Assembly (NCBI GenBank): GCA_963529665.1
Contig: CAUSAG010000010.1
Span: 7,336-71,335 of the forward strand
DNA: 64,000 nucleotides
DNA from: Kingella_B sp963529665
GTDB taxonomy: Bacteria > Pseudomonadota > Gammaproteobacteria > Burkholderiales > Neisseriaceae
Direction: 5' to 3'
Positions 42,973 through 52,523 of this stretch are shown one piece after another; positions within the stretch are counted from its first letter, which is position 1, and every line of letters begins with the position of its first letter. The notes under the pieces are model-generated. The model was not told where the DNA came from, ran no database searches, and worked only from the letters and a program-made list of their open reading frames with translations. A program made the position numbers and the translations under genes.

Positions 42973-43740
42973 TTAAAACCCGTTTTCCATCATGATTTGC
43001 CCGGGGATTTTGTTGCGGTGCATGGCGAAGCCTTGGTCTAACAGGGCTTTGAATGTGTCTTGCACCATGGCGGGGTTGCCGCAGAGCATAAAGCGGCTGC
43101 ACTCTTTGCTGAATGTGAGATTAAACGCTTGGCTCAAACTGCCGTTGCGCAGGCTTTCAGGCAGCCTGAAATGCAGTCGTTCGCTATCGGTTTCGCGGGT
43201 GGTGATGGGGACGAAGCGCAGTTTGCTGTGATACTCGCCCACCAGCGGATGCTCGGCAAGGTTGGCGATGTAGTCGTTAAAAATCAAATCTTTGTTGTGC
43301 GACACGCTGTGGGCAAGGGCAAGCGTGTTAAAGCGTTGCCAAATTTCAGGCTGCTGAATAATGGAAAGAAACGGCGCGATGCCCGAGCCTGTGCAGAGCA
43401 TGATTAAATCGCTACCATCGGGAAAACGCTCGGGCAGGAAGAAGCCTTGCGCGGTTTTGTCTAGCAAGATGCTGTCGCCCGCTTGCATGGCGGCGAGCTT
43501 GGCGGACATTTCGCCATTGGGGATGAGGATGGCGAAAAATTCCAGCGTGTCGGCGTATTCGGCGGAGGTGATGGAATAGGCGCGCCAAATGTAGCCCGCG
43601 TCTTGGGTAAAGCCGAGGCGGGCGAACTGCCCTGCGGCGAAGCGGTAGCTTTCGGGGCGGGTGGTGGCGAAGGTGATGTGGGTGGGGCTATGGTGTTTTA
43701 TCCACAGGATTTGTTCGGTGGTGTATTTATTTTCTTGCAT
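42973..43740 (-). CDS. fpr: Ferredoxin/flavodoxin-NADP reductase
   Basis: The 255-residue flavoenzyme moves electrons between NADPH and ferredoxin or flavodoxin. It has the FAD-binding stretch RAYSITSAEY (family RxYS), the NADP-binding CTGSGIAPFLSII, and FMLCGNPAMVQDTFKALL near the C-terminus. HFRLPES in the middle is DUS-encoded. It stands alone between lpdA and dapC. Confidence 0.93.
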   Translation of the reverse strand: MQENKYTTEQILWIKHHSPTHITFATTRPESYRFAAGQFARLGFTQDAGYIWRAYSITSAEYADTLEFFAILIPNGEMSAKLAAMQAGDSILLDKTAQGFFLPERFPDGSDLIMLCTGSGIAPFLSIIQQPEIWQRFNTLALAHSVSHNKDLIFNDYIANLAEHPLVGEYHSKLRFVPITTRETDSERLHFRLPESLRNGSLSQAFNLTFSKECSRFMLCGNPAMVQDTFKALLDQGFAMHRNKIPGQIMMENGF

Positions 43741-43917
43741 GATGTGTGATCTTGGGTGAATAGGCAGCCTGAAAATGGGGTAGGGCGGTTTTCAGGCTGC
43801 CTGATGGTGATAAAGAGATGCTGTTTAACAGCGCAGTCTGGTAAACATTGTCTTGCAAACATTGCAACAAACATTTTCAGGCTGCCAATCAACACCAAAG
43901 GCAGCCTGAAAATGTTT

Positions 43918-45105
43918 TTACACTTGATACCAAGCGATGATGCGCTCTGCTGCTTCCACGCATTTTTCTATTTCGTCCACCAAGGCAATGCGCACATAGC
44001 CTTTGCCTGGGTTGCCATGTTCGGTGTCGCGGGCAAAAAATCGCCCTGGTAACACTTGCACGCCTGTGGCGCGGTAGAGTTCTTGCGTGAAGCACAAATC
44101 GTCGCCATCGGGGATGGGCAGCCAAATATAGAACGAGGCTTGCGGCATGGTTACACTAAACTTTTGCCGCAAAATAGGCACAACGCGGTCAAATTTTTGC
44201 TGATAAGCGCGGCGGTTGGCTTCAACATGGGCTTCATCGTTCCAAGCGGCGATGCTGGCGCGTTGCACAGGCAGGCTCATCGCGCTGCCGTGGTAGGTGC
44301 GATAGAGCAAAAACGGTTTGAGCAATTTTTCATCACCCGCCACAAAGCCCGAGCGCAGGCCGGGCGCGTTGGAGCGTTTGGACAGGCTGGTGAACATGAT
44401 GATGTTGTCAAACGTGCGCCCCAATTCGGCGGCGGCTTGCAGGCAGCCGATGGGTTTGTGTCCGTCAAAATAGATTTCGGCATAGCATTCATCGGAAGCA
44501 ATGATAAAGCCGTATTTGTCTTGCAATGCAAACAGTCGTGCCCAATCATCGCGCGTGAGCACGCTGCCTGTGGGGTTATCGGGCGAGCAAACAAAAACAA
44601 TTTGGCAACGCGCCCATTTGTCGGCGGGCACGCTGTGCCAATCGGGCAAAAAGCGTGGCGCGGTGGTGTTGGCGTACACAATTTCGCCATTGCCCAAAAT
44701 CGTCGCACCTTCGTAGATTTGGTAAAACGGATTGGGCGATACCACCACAGGCTTTTCGCTGGCAACAGGGTCAAGCGCAGCCTGAACAAAGGAAAACAAC
44801 GCTTCGCGGCTGCCCAATATCGGCAAAATTTGCGTGTCGGGGTTCAGCGTTAAGCCATCATAACGGCGATGCAACCAATTGGCGCAGGCTTGGCGCAGCT
44901 CGGGCAAGCCCAGCGCGGCAGGATATTTGGACAGCTCGGGCAGCGCGGCAATCAGCGCATCGGTGAGCACGGCTGGCGTGGGATGTTTGGGCTCGCCGAT
45001 GTAAAGCGGGATTTCGGTGATGCCAGCGGGCGGCGTGATGCCTTGCATGGCTTCGCGCAGGCGGGCGAATGGATAGGGGTGAAGTTGATTGAGATGGCTG
45101 TTCAT
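43918..45105 (-). CDS. dapC: Succinyldiaminopimelate transaminase
   Basis: DapC transfers the amino group in the succinylase branch to meso-diaminopimelate, needed for lysine and peptidoglycan. The 395-residue class I aminotransferase has LGLPELRQACANWL, VVVSPNPFYQIYEG, CSPDNPTGSVLT with the cofactor Asn, the PLP lysine in FTSLSKRSNAPGLRSGF and the arginine end VRIALVDEIEKCVEA. With dapA and lysA, three genes of this pathway lie in the window. Confidence 0.93.
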   Translation of the reverse strand: MNSHLNQLHPYPFARLREAMQGITPPAGITEIPLYIGEPKHPTPAVLTDALIAALPELSKYPAALGLPELRQACANWLHRRYDGLTLNPDTQILPILGSREALFSFVQAALDPVASEKPVVVSPNPFYQIYEGATILGNGEIVYANTTAPRFLPDWHSVPADKWARCQIVFVCSPDNPTGSVLTRDDWARLFALQDKYGFIIASDECYAEIYFDGHKPIGCLQAAAELGRTFDNIIMFTSLSKRSNAPGLRSGFVAGDEKLLKPFLLYRTYHGSAMSLPVQRASIAAWNDEAHVEANRRAYQQKFDRVVPILRQKFSVTMPQASFYIWLPIPDGDDLCFTQELYRATGVQVLPGRFFARDTEHGNPGKGYVRIALVDEIEKCVEAAERIIAWYQV

Positions 45106-45389
45106 GGATTATCCTTGTGGTTTGGGCAGCGCGGGATGGTGTTTTAGGTTGCGGCGTTTCAGGCTGCACCAAAAGAGACGGCATTATAAAGCGTTTTCGC
45201 CGTGCGACTCTACTTCGCAGGGCAGGCAGCCTGAAAACCCGTTTGCATTATTTGTAAATAAATCGCTTGATAAACAATATATTGCGTTTGATTGTTCTAC
45301 AATAGAACGAACCCGCCATCCGCCATTTGGCTGCCTGAAAATGAAAACGCGCGGTGCAAATTTGTTTTCCATATTTTCCGTAACTTAGC

Positions 45390-45414
45390 AAACATTCGTA
45401 ATTTACGAATGTTT
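45390..45414. promoter_or_regulatory. Perfect 25-base palindrome upstream of nrdG
   Basis: Arms AAACATTCGTAA and TTACGAATGTTT are exact complements around one T. It ends five bases before the FNR-like site. The size and symmetry suggest a dimeric repressor operator; it does not look like a terminator because it precedes the genes and is AT-rich. Confidence 0.6.
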
Positions 45415-45418
45415 AAAT

Positions 45419-45432
45419 TTGATGTGCGTCAA
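45419..45432 (+). promoter_or_regulatory. FNR-like site upstream of nrdG-nrdD
   Basis: TTGATGTGCGTCAA matches the FNR consensus TTGAT-N4-ATCAA at 9 of 10 defined bases. If it acts at -41.5, transcription would start near 45467, with a weak -10 (CATAAA) around 45453-45458. Oxygen-responsive control fits the anaerobic reductase genes that follow. Confidence 0.75.
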
Positions 45433-45530
45433 TTTTTGTAACCGCGATTAGGCATAAACTTCGTTCCGTTTTCACCCTAAATCCAATGGCTTTTAGGGCA
45501 ATTTTTTACCTTGTCCTATTGTTTATTTTT

Positions 45531-46043
45531 ATGAATGCAATTTGGTTTCACTATAAAAATGCGCCGTCTGCGCTGCCGCCGCTGCGCTTTACGCGCGAAG
45601 AAATTGTGTGGCAGGAAGTGCCTAATGAAGTGTCGCTGGCGTTTTTGCTTTCAGGCTGCCCTTTGCGTTGCGTGGGCTGCCATAGCGCGGATTCGTGGAA
45701 AGCGGGCTTGGGCGAAGCGTTGTCGGTGGCGTATTTGCGCGAGCGGCTGCGGCGGTATAGCGGTTTGCTAACGTGTGTGCTGTTTTTGGGCGGCGAATGG
45801 CAGCCTGAAAATCTGTTGGCTTTGCTGCGGGTGGCGCGTGATGAGTTTGGCTTGAAAACGTGTTTATACACGGGCTTGGAGCGCGATGAAGTGCCGCCGA
45901 TGTTGTTGCCCGAATTGTCGTTTTTGAAAACGGGGCGATGGCTGCCCGAGCGCGGCGGGCTGGATAATCCGAACACCAATCAGCGTTTTGTGGATGTGGA
46001 AACGGGGGCGGATTTAACGTCTTCGTTTTGGCGGCGGCAATAG
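45531..46043 (+). CDS. nrdG: Anaerobic ribonucleotide reductase activase
   Basis: NrdG is the radical-SAM enzyme that installs the glycyl radical on NrdD. The protein of about 170 residues has the iron-sulphur motif CxxxCxxC (SGCPLRCVGC, Cys43/47/50), then VLFLGGEWQPENLL and LKTCLYTGLE. An ATG at 45486 would add 15 hydrophobic residues (FRAIFYLVLLFIF) unlike the family, so 45531 is preferred. FLLSGCPL and EWQPEN include DUS-type words. Confidence 0.93.
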   Translation: MNAIWFHYKNAPSALPPLRFTREEIVWQEVPNEVSLAFLLSGCPLRCVGCHSADSWKAGLGEALSVAYLRERLRRYSGLLTCVLFLGGEWQPENLLALLRVARDEFGLKTCLYTGLERDEVPPMLLPELSFLKTGRWLPERGGLDNPNTNQRFVDVETGADLTSSFWRRQ

Positions 46044-46317
46044 GCATGGGCTGCGTTGGGCGGTGTTTTCAGGCTGCCTTAACGGGATGATTGCAGCGGC
46101 GCGAAATGCGGCATGAGGCAGCCTGAAAACGGGTGCGCGGAAAAACACACAGCACAACAGATCGCTCTCAATAACGTTTTCAGGCTGCCTCAATCGGGTA
46201 AACAAGCCCGCCATACCATCACAACAAAAACAGTTTTCCCTGCTGCGGTTCTTTTCAGGCTGCCTGAAACGTGCTGCGGTGTTTTTTCAACCACTCACTC
46301 ACTCATTGGAGAACATC

Positions 46318-48099
46318 ATGCTTCGGCTGTATCCCGAACAAATCCAATCCAAACTCAGCTTTATCCAACACTAAATGGCGGCGCACAACGCGGCGGACGG
46401 CTCAACCATGGATGCCAACGCCAACGTTACCCATAAAAACATCGCCACGCTGGAAAGCGAGTTGCTCAAAGACGTTTTCGTGCAAATTAACCGCGCCCAA
46501 GTGTCGCGCAAAATTGGCGAATTATTTGGCGACGATTTGGCGCGCGAATATGTGCGCCAAATTGAAGCGCACGAAATTTATGTGCACGATGAAACCAGCC
46601 TGAAACCGTATTGCGTGTCGGTTACCATGTATCCGTTTTTGCGCGATGGGCTCACCAAATTGGGCGGCGAATCGCGTGCGCCGCAGCATTTGGCATCGTT
46701 TTGCGGCTCGTTTATCAATTTTGTGTTTGCCATCAGCGCCCAGTTTGCCGGCGCGGTGGCAACGGTGGAATTTTTGACTTATTTTGACTATTTCGCGCGC
46801 AAAGATTTTGGCGACGATTATCTCAACACCCACCGCAGCGAAATTGAAAACGCCTTGCAGCAAGTGGTGTACAGCATCAATCAGCCCGCCGCCGCGCGCG
46901 GCTATCAAAGCGTGTTTTGGAATATTTCGTTGTATGACCGCTATTATTTTGACGCGATGTTTGGCGATTTTGTGTTCCCCGATCTTACCAAGCCCGTGTG
47001 GGCGAGCGTGTCGCGCTTGCAAAAATTTTTCCTAAATTGGTTCAACCAAGAGCGCAACAAAGCGGTGCTCACCTTCCCCGTGGTAACCGCCGCCATGCTC
47101 ACCGACCACGGCAAATGCAAAGACGGCGAATTTGCCGACACGCTGGCGCACAAATTAAGCGTAGGCAATTCGTTTTTTGTGTACCAATCCGACAACCCCG
47201 ATTCGCTCGCGTCTTGCTGCCGACTGCGTAATCAAATTGAAGACCGCACGTTTTCCTACTCGCTGGGCGCGGGTGGCGTGGCAACGGGGTCAATTAACGT
47301 GATTACCATCAACATGAACCGCTTGGTGCAAGATGGGCGCGACCTTGCCGCCGAAGTGGACAAAATCCACCGCTATCAATACGCCTATCGCAAGCTGATG
47401 GAAGAATATCAAGCCGCAGGGCTGCTGCCTGTGTATGACGCGGGCTTTATCTCGCTGGACAAGCAATTTTTAACCATCGGCATCAACGGCATGGTGGAAG
47501 CCGCCGAAAGCCAAGGCATTCAGGCTGCCTACACGCCCGAATATGTGGATTTTGTGCAATCTCGGCTCAAAATTATTTTTGAAGCCAACAAAGTCGCCAG
47601 CGCAAAATATGGCGTGAAATTCAACACCGAATTTGTGCCCGCCGAAAACTTGGGCGTGAAAAACGCCAAATGGGATAAGGCAGACGGCTATTTTGTGCCG
47701 CGCGATTGCTACAACTCTTATTTCTATGTGGTGGAAGACGACAAAACCAACGCGCTAGACAAATTCTTGCTACACGGGCGCGAGTTAATAGACTGGCTGG
47801 ACGGCGGCTCGGCGTTGCATTTGAATTTGGACGAAGCCTTGCCGCAATCGGGCTTTCGCGCCTTGCTGGACATCGCCGCCAAAACAGGCTGCAATTATTT
47901 CTGCACCAATGTGAAAATCACCATTTGCAACGAGTGCGAACACATAGACAAACGCACGTTGAACGCGTGCAGCGCGTGCGGCTCGCCCAATATTGACTAC
48001 GGCACGCGCGTGATTGGCTACTTGAAGCGCGTGTCCGCGTTCAGCCACGGGCGGCGCAAAGAACACGCCCTGCGGCATTATCATCGCGAAGCGGCGTGA
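46318..48099 (+). CDS. nrdD: Anaerobic ribonucleoside-triphosphate reductase, early in-frame stop
   Basis: NrdD makes deoxynucleotides without oxygen. A strong start (TTGGAGAAC before ATG 46318) encodes 18 residues, LRLYPEQIQSKLSFIQH, that fit the N-terminus of this enzyme group as I recall it. A TAA at 46372-46374 follows, and an ATG at 46375 continues the same frame for 574 residues. The rest is intact: DGSTMDANANVTHKNIATLE, a zinc ribbon (Cys518, 521, 532, 535 counted from 46375) and the glycyl-radical motif RVIGYL (Gly548). Either restart at 46375 yields a usable protein or the gene is damaged. Confidence 0.88.
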
Positions 48100-48295
48100 T
48101 TTGAGAAACACAACAGGCAGCCTGAAAACGGATAAAAGCGGTTTCAGGCTGCTTTTGGTGTTTTCAGGCTGTCTCAAATCATCCCAACAAAAAGCTGTTG
48201 GCAACCAAGCTAACAGCCCTTTTTGTTTACAAATACCGCAGCCTGAAAACCGCAAACCCAGTAAAATCACCCCCTTTTTCGCACGCACCACAGCC

Positions 48296-48961
48296 ATGCC
48301 CACCATCACCCTGTTCACCCTATTTCTACTTGGCTTCTTCGGCGGCACGCATTGCATCGCTATGTGCGGTGGCTTATCCACCGCCTTCGCCCTGCAACTG
48401 CCCCCACACATCAAACGCCATTGGCTCATCATCCTGATGAACCTCGGCAGGCTCACCAGCTACGCCCTTATCGGCACGCTTATGGGCGGATTATCCCAGC
48501 TAGGCAGCACCCTCACGCACACCCATACCCTGCAACTCATTCTCGCCGCGCTCGCCAATCTGCTGCTGCTGTTCACAGGGCTTTATCTTGCCAACATCCT
48601 TGCATGGGCAGCCAAAATTGAACATCTCGGCCGCCCCATCTGGCAACGGCTCAACCCCTTGCTCAACAAACTGCTTCCCATCCAAACCATCCCTGCCTGC
48701 TTTGGCGCAGGTATGCTTTGGGGCTGGCTGCCATGCGGCTTGGTTTACAACGCCTCGCTCTACGCGCTGGGCAGCAATTCTGCGTTGTGGGGTGGCTTAT
48801 ATTTACTCGCCTTCGGGCTGGGCACCTTGCCCAATCTTATCGCCGCAGGCTTATTTGCCAGCCAACTGCGCGCGCTGCTGCAAAAAAAAGGGCTGCGTCT
48901 GAGCGCAGGATTGCTGGTGAGCAGCTGGGCGATTGTTCAGCTCGTTCGCGTTGTTATCTAA
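48296..48961 (+). CDS. TauE/SafE-like (COG2836) membrane protein
   Basis: The 221-residue protein has six or so membrane helices and starts FTLFLLGFFGGTHCIAMCGG, the GGxHCxxMCGG motif of the family that often accompanies cytochrome-oxidase and copper-handling genes. The later GMLWGWLPCGLVYNA repeats the Cys-containing half. Its cargo is unknown; a role in copper export or cytochrome maturation is inferred from the family. The upstream in-frame extension is DUS-rich spacer, so ATG 48296 is chosen. Confidence 0.85.
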   Translation: MPTITLFTLFLLGFFGGTHCIAMCGGLSTAFALQLPPHIKRHWLIILMNLGRLTSYALIGTLMGGLSQLGSTLTHTHTLQLILAALANLLLLFTGLYLANILAWAAKIEHLGRPIWQRLNPLLNKLLPIQTIPACFGAGMLWGWLPCGLVYNASLYALGSNSALWGGLYLLAFGLGTLPNLIAAGLFASQLRALLQKKGLRLSAGLLVSSWAIVQLVRVVI

Positions 48962-49040
48962 TTTCAGGCAGCCTGAAAACGCAGCATCCCATATCTTTTC
49001 AGGCTGCCTTTGCTTGTTCACAAAAGGCAGCCTGAAAATA

Positions 49041-49081
49041 AAAACCACCCGCTAAAAAATAGCAGGTGGTTTTCTTTTTTT
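49041..49081. terminator. Bidirectional intrinsic terminator
   Basis: AAAACCACC and GCTA pair with TAGC and GGTGGTTTT (13 pairs, one mismatch) around AAAAA, with T runs on both strands. It separates the convergent TauE-like and bacterioferritin genes. Confidence 0.9.
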
Positions 49082-49115
49082 TACTCGGATTACCAGAGCT
49101 TGGTAGTGGTTTGTT

Positions 49116-49592
49116 TTAATCGTCCTCTTGCGCCCCGAGTTGCAGGTAGTTTTCAATGCCCAAATCCGCAATCAACTCCTGCTGAGTTTCCAACCAATCA
49201 ATGCGTTCCTCGTTTTCAAACTTCTGTTCTTCCAACAAATCACGCGAAACATAATCTTGCCGCTCCTCGCAAACCGCAATCGCAGCAACGAGCGCATCAT
49301 GTTTTTCATATTCTTTTTTCAAATCGCAATCAATGATTTCCGCAGGCGATTCCCCAATCAGCAATTTGCCCAGCTCTTGCAAATTGGGCAAGCCTTCAAG
49401 CAGCAACACGCGCTCGATAATCGCATCCGCCGATTTCATCTCTTTAATCGAGCGTTTATAGAAATTGCAGCCCAATTCCTCCAAACCCCAATTTTTTAAA
49501 ATGCGCGCGTGCAGAAAATATTGGTTAATGGTAACCAGCAGCAAGCCCAAATTCTTGTTCAGCTGTTGGATAACTTGACGGTCTCCTTGCAT
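49116..49592 (-). CDS. bfrB: Bacterioferritin subunit, haem-binding type
   Basis: The 158-residue subunit keeps the haem ligand Met52 (IKEMKSAD) but has lost most of the diiron ferroxidase site by E. coli numbering: Glu18 is Leu, His54 is Ser, Glu127 is Asn and His130 is Arg; Glu51 and Glu94 remain. It would bind haem but hardly oxidise iron. Its partner, encoded 10 bases upstream on the same strand, shows the opposite pattern. ATG 49592 after GGAGACC is chosen over the longer frame. The A/B letter is by analogy to Neisseria. Confidence 0.88.
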   Translation of the reverse strand: MQGDRQVIQQLNKNLGLLLVTINQYFLHARILKNWGLEELGCNFYKRSIKEMKSADAIIERVLLLEGLPNLQELGKLLIGESPAEIIDCDLKKEYEKHDALVAAIAVCEERQDYVSRDLLEEQKFENEERIDWLETQQELIADLGIENYLQLGAQEDD

Positions 49593-49602
49593 CGCCCAAT
49601 CC

Positions 49603-50067
49603 TTACACTTGGCTTTGCAAGTAGTTTTGTTCACCCATCATGCCAATCAAGCGAAGCTGTTGTTCCAACCAATGCGCGTGGTCTTCTTCAGTATCTTTCA
49701 ACTGCGCTACCATCAATTCGCGGGTAACATAATCTTGTTTTTCTTCGCACAATTTCACGCCTTTTTTCAACGCCGCGCGAACGTGCAATTCAGTTGCCAA
49801 ATCCGCTTCCAAGCATTCTTTTACTGTTGTGCCAATGTTCAAGCCTTCGGGTGTCATTTTAGGCGTGCCACCCAGCATCAAAATGCGGCGGATAAAATCT
49901 TCTGCGTGTTGCGTTTCTTCTTCCATCTCGTGGTTCAAACGCTCAAACAATTTGTTGTAACCCCATTCGGCATACATACGAGAATGAATGAAATATTGAT
50001 CGCGCGCAGCCAATTCGCCTGCTAACAATTCGTTCATATAAGCAATTACTTCTTTATCGCCTTGCAT
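49603..50067 (-). CDS. bfrA: Bacterioferritin subunit, ferroxidase type
   Basis: The 154-residue subunit has the diiron ligands Glu18 (LLAGELAARDQY), Glu51 and His54 (EETQHAED), a glutamate at about 93 (DLATELHV) and Glu127/His130 (DTEEDHAHW), but Thr stands where haem-binding Met52 would be. It therefore should oxidise iron without binding haem, complementing the next gene; a mixed 24-mer is likely. AAGGAAAAC precedes ATG 50067. Confidence 0.9.
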   Translation of the reverse strand: MQGDKEVIAYMNELLAGELAARDQYFIHSRMYAEWGYNKLFERLNHEMEEETQHAEDFIRRILMLGGTPKMTPEGLNIGTTVKECLEADLATELHVRAALKKGVKLCEEKQDYVTRELMVAQLKDTEEDHAHWLEQQLRLIGMMGEQNYLQSQV

Positions 50068-50471
50068 TTAGTTTTCCTTAGAGTGAGTGGTTCGGTGTGA
50101 ATAAAAAAACGAAAGAAATACAATCTCCCGTCTCAACGCGGAGCGCATTGTAGCAGCGTTTCCATAAAAATAAAATTTTATTTTAAAATACAAATAATTA
50201 TCAAAGAATATCAGGCGCAAAAATCAAGATGATAAGCATTTTTATCCCGCAAAATTCATAGCAACATCAAATAACTAATTTGAAAATGATTGCCGATTGT
50301 TATTAACCCTCCATTTTTGCCTGCTAAATATTTACGTTTATTTACAAAAACAGCTTTCAGGCTGCCTGAATATGTGTTTTAATTTTGCCCAGGCTTGGAA
50401 ATAGGCTAAAATCATGCGTCGTTGCACACGTTGCAACGTTTTTCAATTTTTCACAACATAAGGTGAATATC
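50068..50471. other. Divergent AT-rich intergenic region, bfrA / dapA
   Basis: No gene is supported. The stretch 50160-50330 is very AT-rich with words such as CAAATAATTATC and GATGATAAGCATTTTTATC that resemble Fur hexamers. A likely dapA promoter is TTGCCC (50385-50390), 16 bases, TAAAAT (50407-50412). One palindromic DUS lies at about 50354. Confidence 0.5.
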
Positions 50472-51347
50472 ATGCTAACAGGAAGCATTGTTGCACTCAT
50501 TACCCCCATGCACGCCGATGGCAGCGTGAATTACGAACAATTGCAAGCTCTGGTTGAATGGCATATCGCCAACGGCACAGACGCTATTGTCGCAGTCGGC
50601 ACAACAGGCGAATCTGCCACGCTTGCCGTTGATGAGCATTTGAAAGTAGTTGAAACCGTAATCAAAACCGCCAACAAGCGCATTCCTATCATCGCAGGCA
50701 CGGGCGCGAACAATACTCGCGAAGCAATTGAGCTATCCAAAGCAGCAGAAAAACTGGGCGCAGATTACACTTTGTCCGTTGTTCCTTATTACAACAAACC
50801 TTCGCAAGAAGGTATTTATCAACATTTCAAAGCCATTGCCGAAGCAACCACCATTCCTATGATTATCTACAACGTGCCAGGTCGCACCGTTGTGGATATG
50901 AGCAATGAAACCATCGTGCGCTTGGCGCAATTTTCCAATATCGTGGGCGTGAAAGAAGCCAGCGGTAATATTGGGCGCGTGGTTTCTTTGATTAATAGCG
51001 TGCCAGAAGGTTTTGCCGTTTATTCTGGCGATGATCCAACTGGCATGGCAAATATGCTTTGCGGTGGCAAAGGCGTGATTAACGTGGCGGGCAATGTTGC
51101 GCCTAAATTGTTCTCGCAAATGTGCCACAGCGCATTGGATGGCAATCTTGCCCAAGCCCGCGCGCTTAATAAACAGCTTGTTCCTTTGTATGACGTGATG
51201 TTCTGCGAGCCTAGCCCCGCAGCGCCTAAATGGGCAGCATCGCAATTGGGCGTGTGCGCTGAACACGTTCGTTTACCTATCTTGCCATTGAGTTCAGCTG
51301 CGCAAGAAAAAGTTCAGGCTGCCTTAAAAGCAACCAACTTGATTTGA
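50472..51347 (+). CDS. dapA: 4-hydroxy-tetrahydrodipicolinate synthase
   Basis: DapA condenses pyruvate and aspartate semialdehyde, the first committed step to lysine and diaminopimelate. The 291-residue barrel enzyme has VGTTGESATL, VVPYYNKPSQEGIYQHFKAI with the catalytic tyrosine, YNVPGRTVVDM, and Schiff-base lysine in IVGVKEASGNI. The frame opens upstream at 50385, but ATG 50472 after AAGGTGAAT matches the family. Confidence 0.97.
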   Translation: MLTGSIVALITPMHADGSVNYEQLQALVEWHIANGTDAIVAVGTTGESATLAVDEHLKVVETVIKTANKRIPIIAGTGANNTREAIELSKAAEKLGADYTLSVVPYYNKPSQEGIYQHFKAIAEATTIPMIIYNVPGRTVVDMSNETIVRLAQFSNIVGVKEASGNIGRVVSLINSVPEGFAVYSGDDPTGMANMLCGGKGVINVAGNVAPKLFSQMCHSALDGNLAQARALNKQLVPLYDVMFCEPSPAAPKWAASQLGVCAEHVRLPILPLSSAAQEKVQAALKATNLI

Positions 51348-51365
51348 TTTTTCTGGAAGGTGTAC

Positions 51366-52502
51366 ATGAACCACATCAAACCCCTTGTTTTAGTCCTAGC
51401 CACTATTAGCCTTGCCGCTTGTTCGGGTAGCAAGAAAGAAGCGCCAAAGCTGGATTACCAATCTGAAAACAATAAAATTGTGAGTTTGGAAGTTCCGCCC
51501 GATTTAAATGACCCGCGTAATGGTGATTTATATACGCTACCCAAAGGCACGACTGCTAGCCCCAATGCGTTGAAGGAAACTCAATCGCAAGGCAGAAAAA
51601 GAGTCTTGACCCAAGTAAAAGACGCGCACATTGAGCGCCAAGGTAATCAACGTTGGCTGGTGGTGAAAAACAAATCTGCTGCTGAAATGTGGCCTTTGCT
51701 GCGCGCGTTCTGGCAGGAAGCGGGTTTCACCATTTATTCTGAAGAGCCACAAGCAGGCTTGATGGAAACCGAATGGGCGGAAAACCGTGCCAAATTGCCA
51801 AATCAAGGCTTGCGCAAATTGTTTGACAAAGTGGGCATGGGTGGCGTGTACACCACCAGCGAGCGCGATAAATTCTTGATTCGCATAGAGCGCAACAGCC
51901 GCACAGGCGATTTGGATATTTTCTTTACGCACAAAGGCTTGGAAGAAGTTTACAACAGCAAAAAAGAAGAAAGCACCATTTGGCAGCCGCGTGCTAATGA
52001 CCCAAGTTTGGAAGCCGCGTTCTTATCGCGCTTTATGCAATATTTGGGCGTAGATGAAGCGGTTGCAACACAGCAAACAGCGGTTCGCTCAGACCAAGCG
52101 CAGGGCACGGAGTTTGCGAAGTTGGAGCAAAACAGCGTTATCGTGTATGGCGGGGCAGAGCGCAATGTGAACCGCATTGCTTCTGCGCTTGACCGCATCG
52201 GCTTAACGGTTCAGCAGTTTGTGAGCGAGCGCGGTATGTTTATCGTGCGTCCCGCGCCAACACAAAGCGAAGCGTTGGCACAGGCGGCAGCAGATAATCG
52301 CAAACCTGGTTTGTTGGGTCGCTGGTTTAAGAGCAAAAAAGTGGCACAGCCAACTACCACGAATCAACCTGCGCAGTTATATGTGGGCTTGGTGCAAGAG
52401 ACTAATGGGCAGCGTGTTGTGTTGCTAGACCAAACGGGGCAACCGTTGAATGATGCGCGTGCGAATAAATGGTTGCGCGATTTGTATAACGAGTTGAAGT
52501 AA
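51366..52502 (+). CDS. bamC: Outer membrane assembly lipoprotein BamC
   Basis: BamC is an accessory lipoprotein of the Bam complex. The 378-residue protein has a lipobox (ISLAACSGS), the unstructured N-terminal segment ending SLEVPPDLNDP, known to lie on BamD, and two helix-grip domains (RWLVVKNKSAAEMWPLLRAF; IVYGGAERNVNRIASALDR). GTG 51360 is possible, but ATG 51366 after GGAAGG is preferred. The gene follows dapA by 18 bases, the order also seen in E. coli (dapA-bamC). Confidence 0.95.
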   Translation: MNHIKPLVLVLATISLAACSGSKKEAPKLDYQSENNKIVSLEVPPDLNDPRNGDLYTLPKGTTASPNALKETQSQGRKRVLTQVKDAHIERQGNQRWLVVKNKSAAEMWPLLRAFWQEAGFTIYSEEPQAGLMETEWAENRAKLPNQGLRKLFDKVGMGGVYTTSERDKFLIRIERNSRTGDLDIFFTHKGLEEVYNSKKEESTIWQPRANDPSLEAAFLSRFMQYLGVDEAVATQQTAVRSDQAQGTEFAKLEQNSVIVYGGAERNVNRIASALDRIGLTVQQFVSERGMFIVRPAPTQSEALAQAAADNRKPGLLGRWFKSKKVAQPTTTNQPAQLYVGLVQETNGQRVVLLDQTGQPLNDARANKWLRDLYNELK

Positions 52503-52523
52503 ACCGTTGGCGTGAATAATAGA

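Larger units (their letters stand above)
45106..45530. other. Divergent intergenic region, dapC / nrdG
   Basis: No gene is supported. It contains one DUS (about 45225), an AT-rich stretch, a 25-base palindrome at 45390-45414 and an FNR-like site at 45419-45432. Confidence 0.6.

Noticed and set aside
45486..45530. Upstream ATG extending NrdG by 15 residues
   Set aside because: The added stretch is hydrophobic and unlike the family, lies almost at the predicted transcript start, and has no ribosome site.
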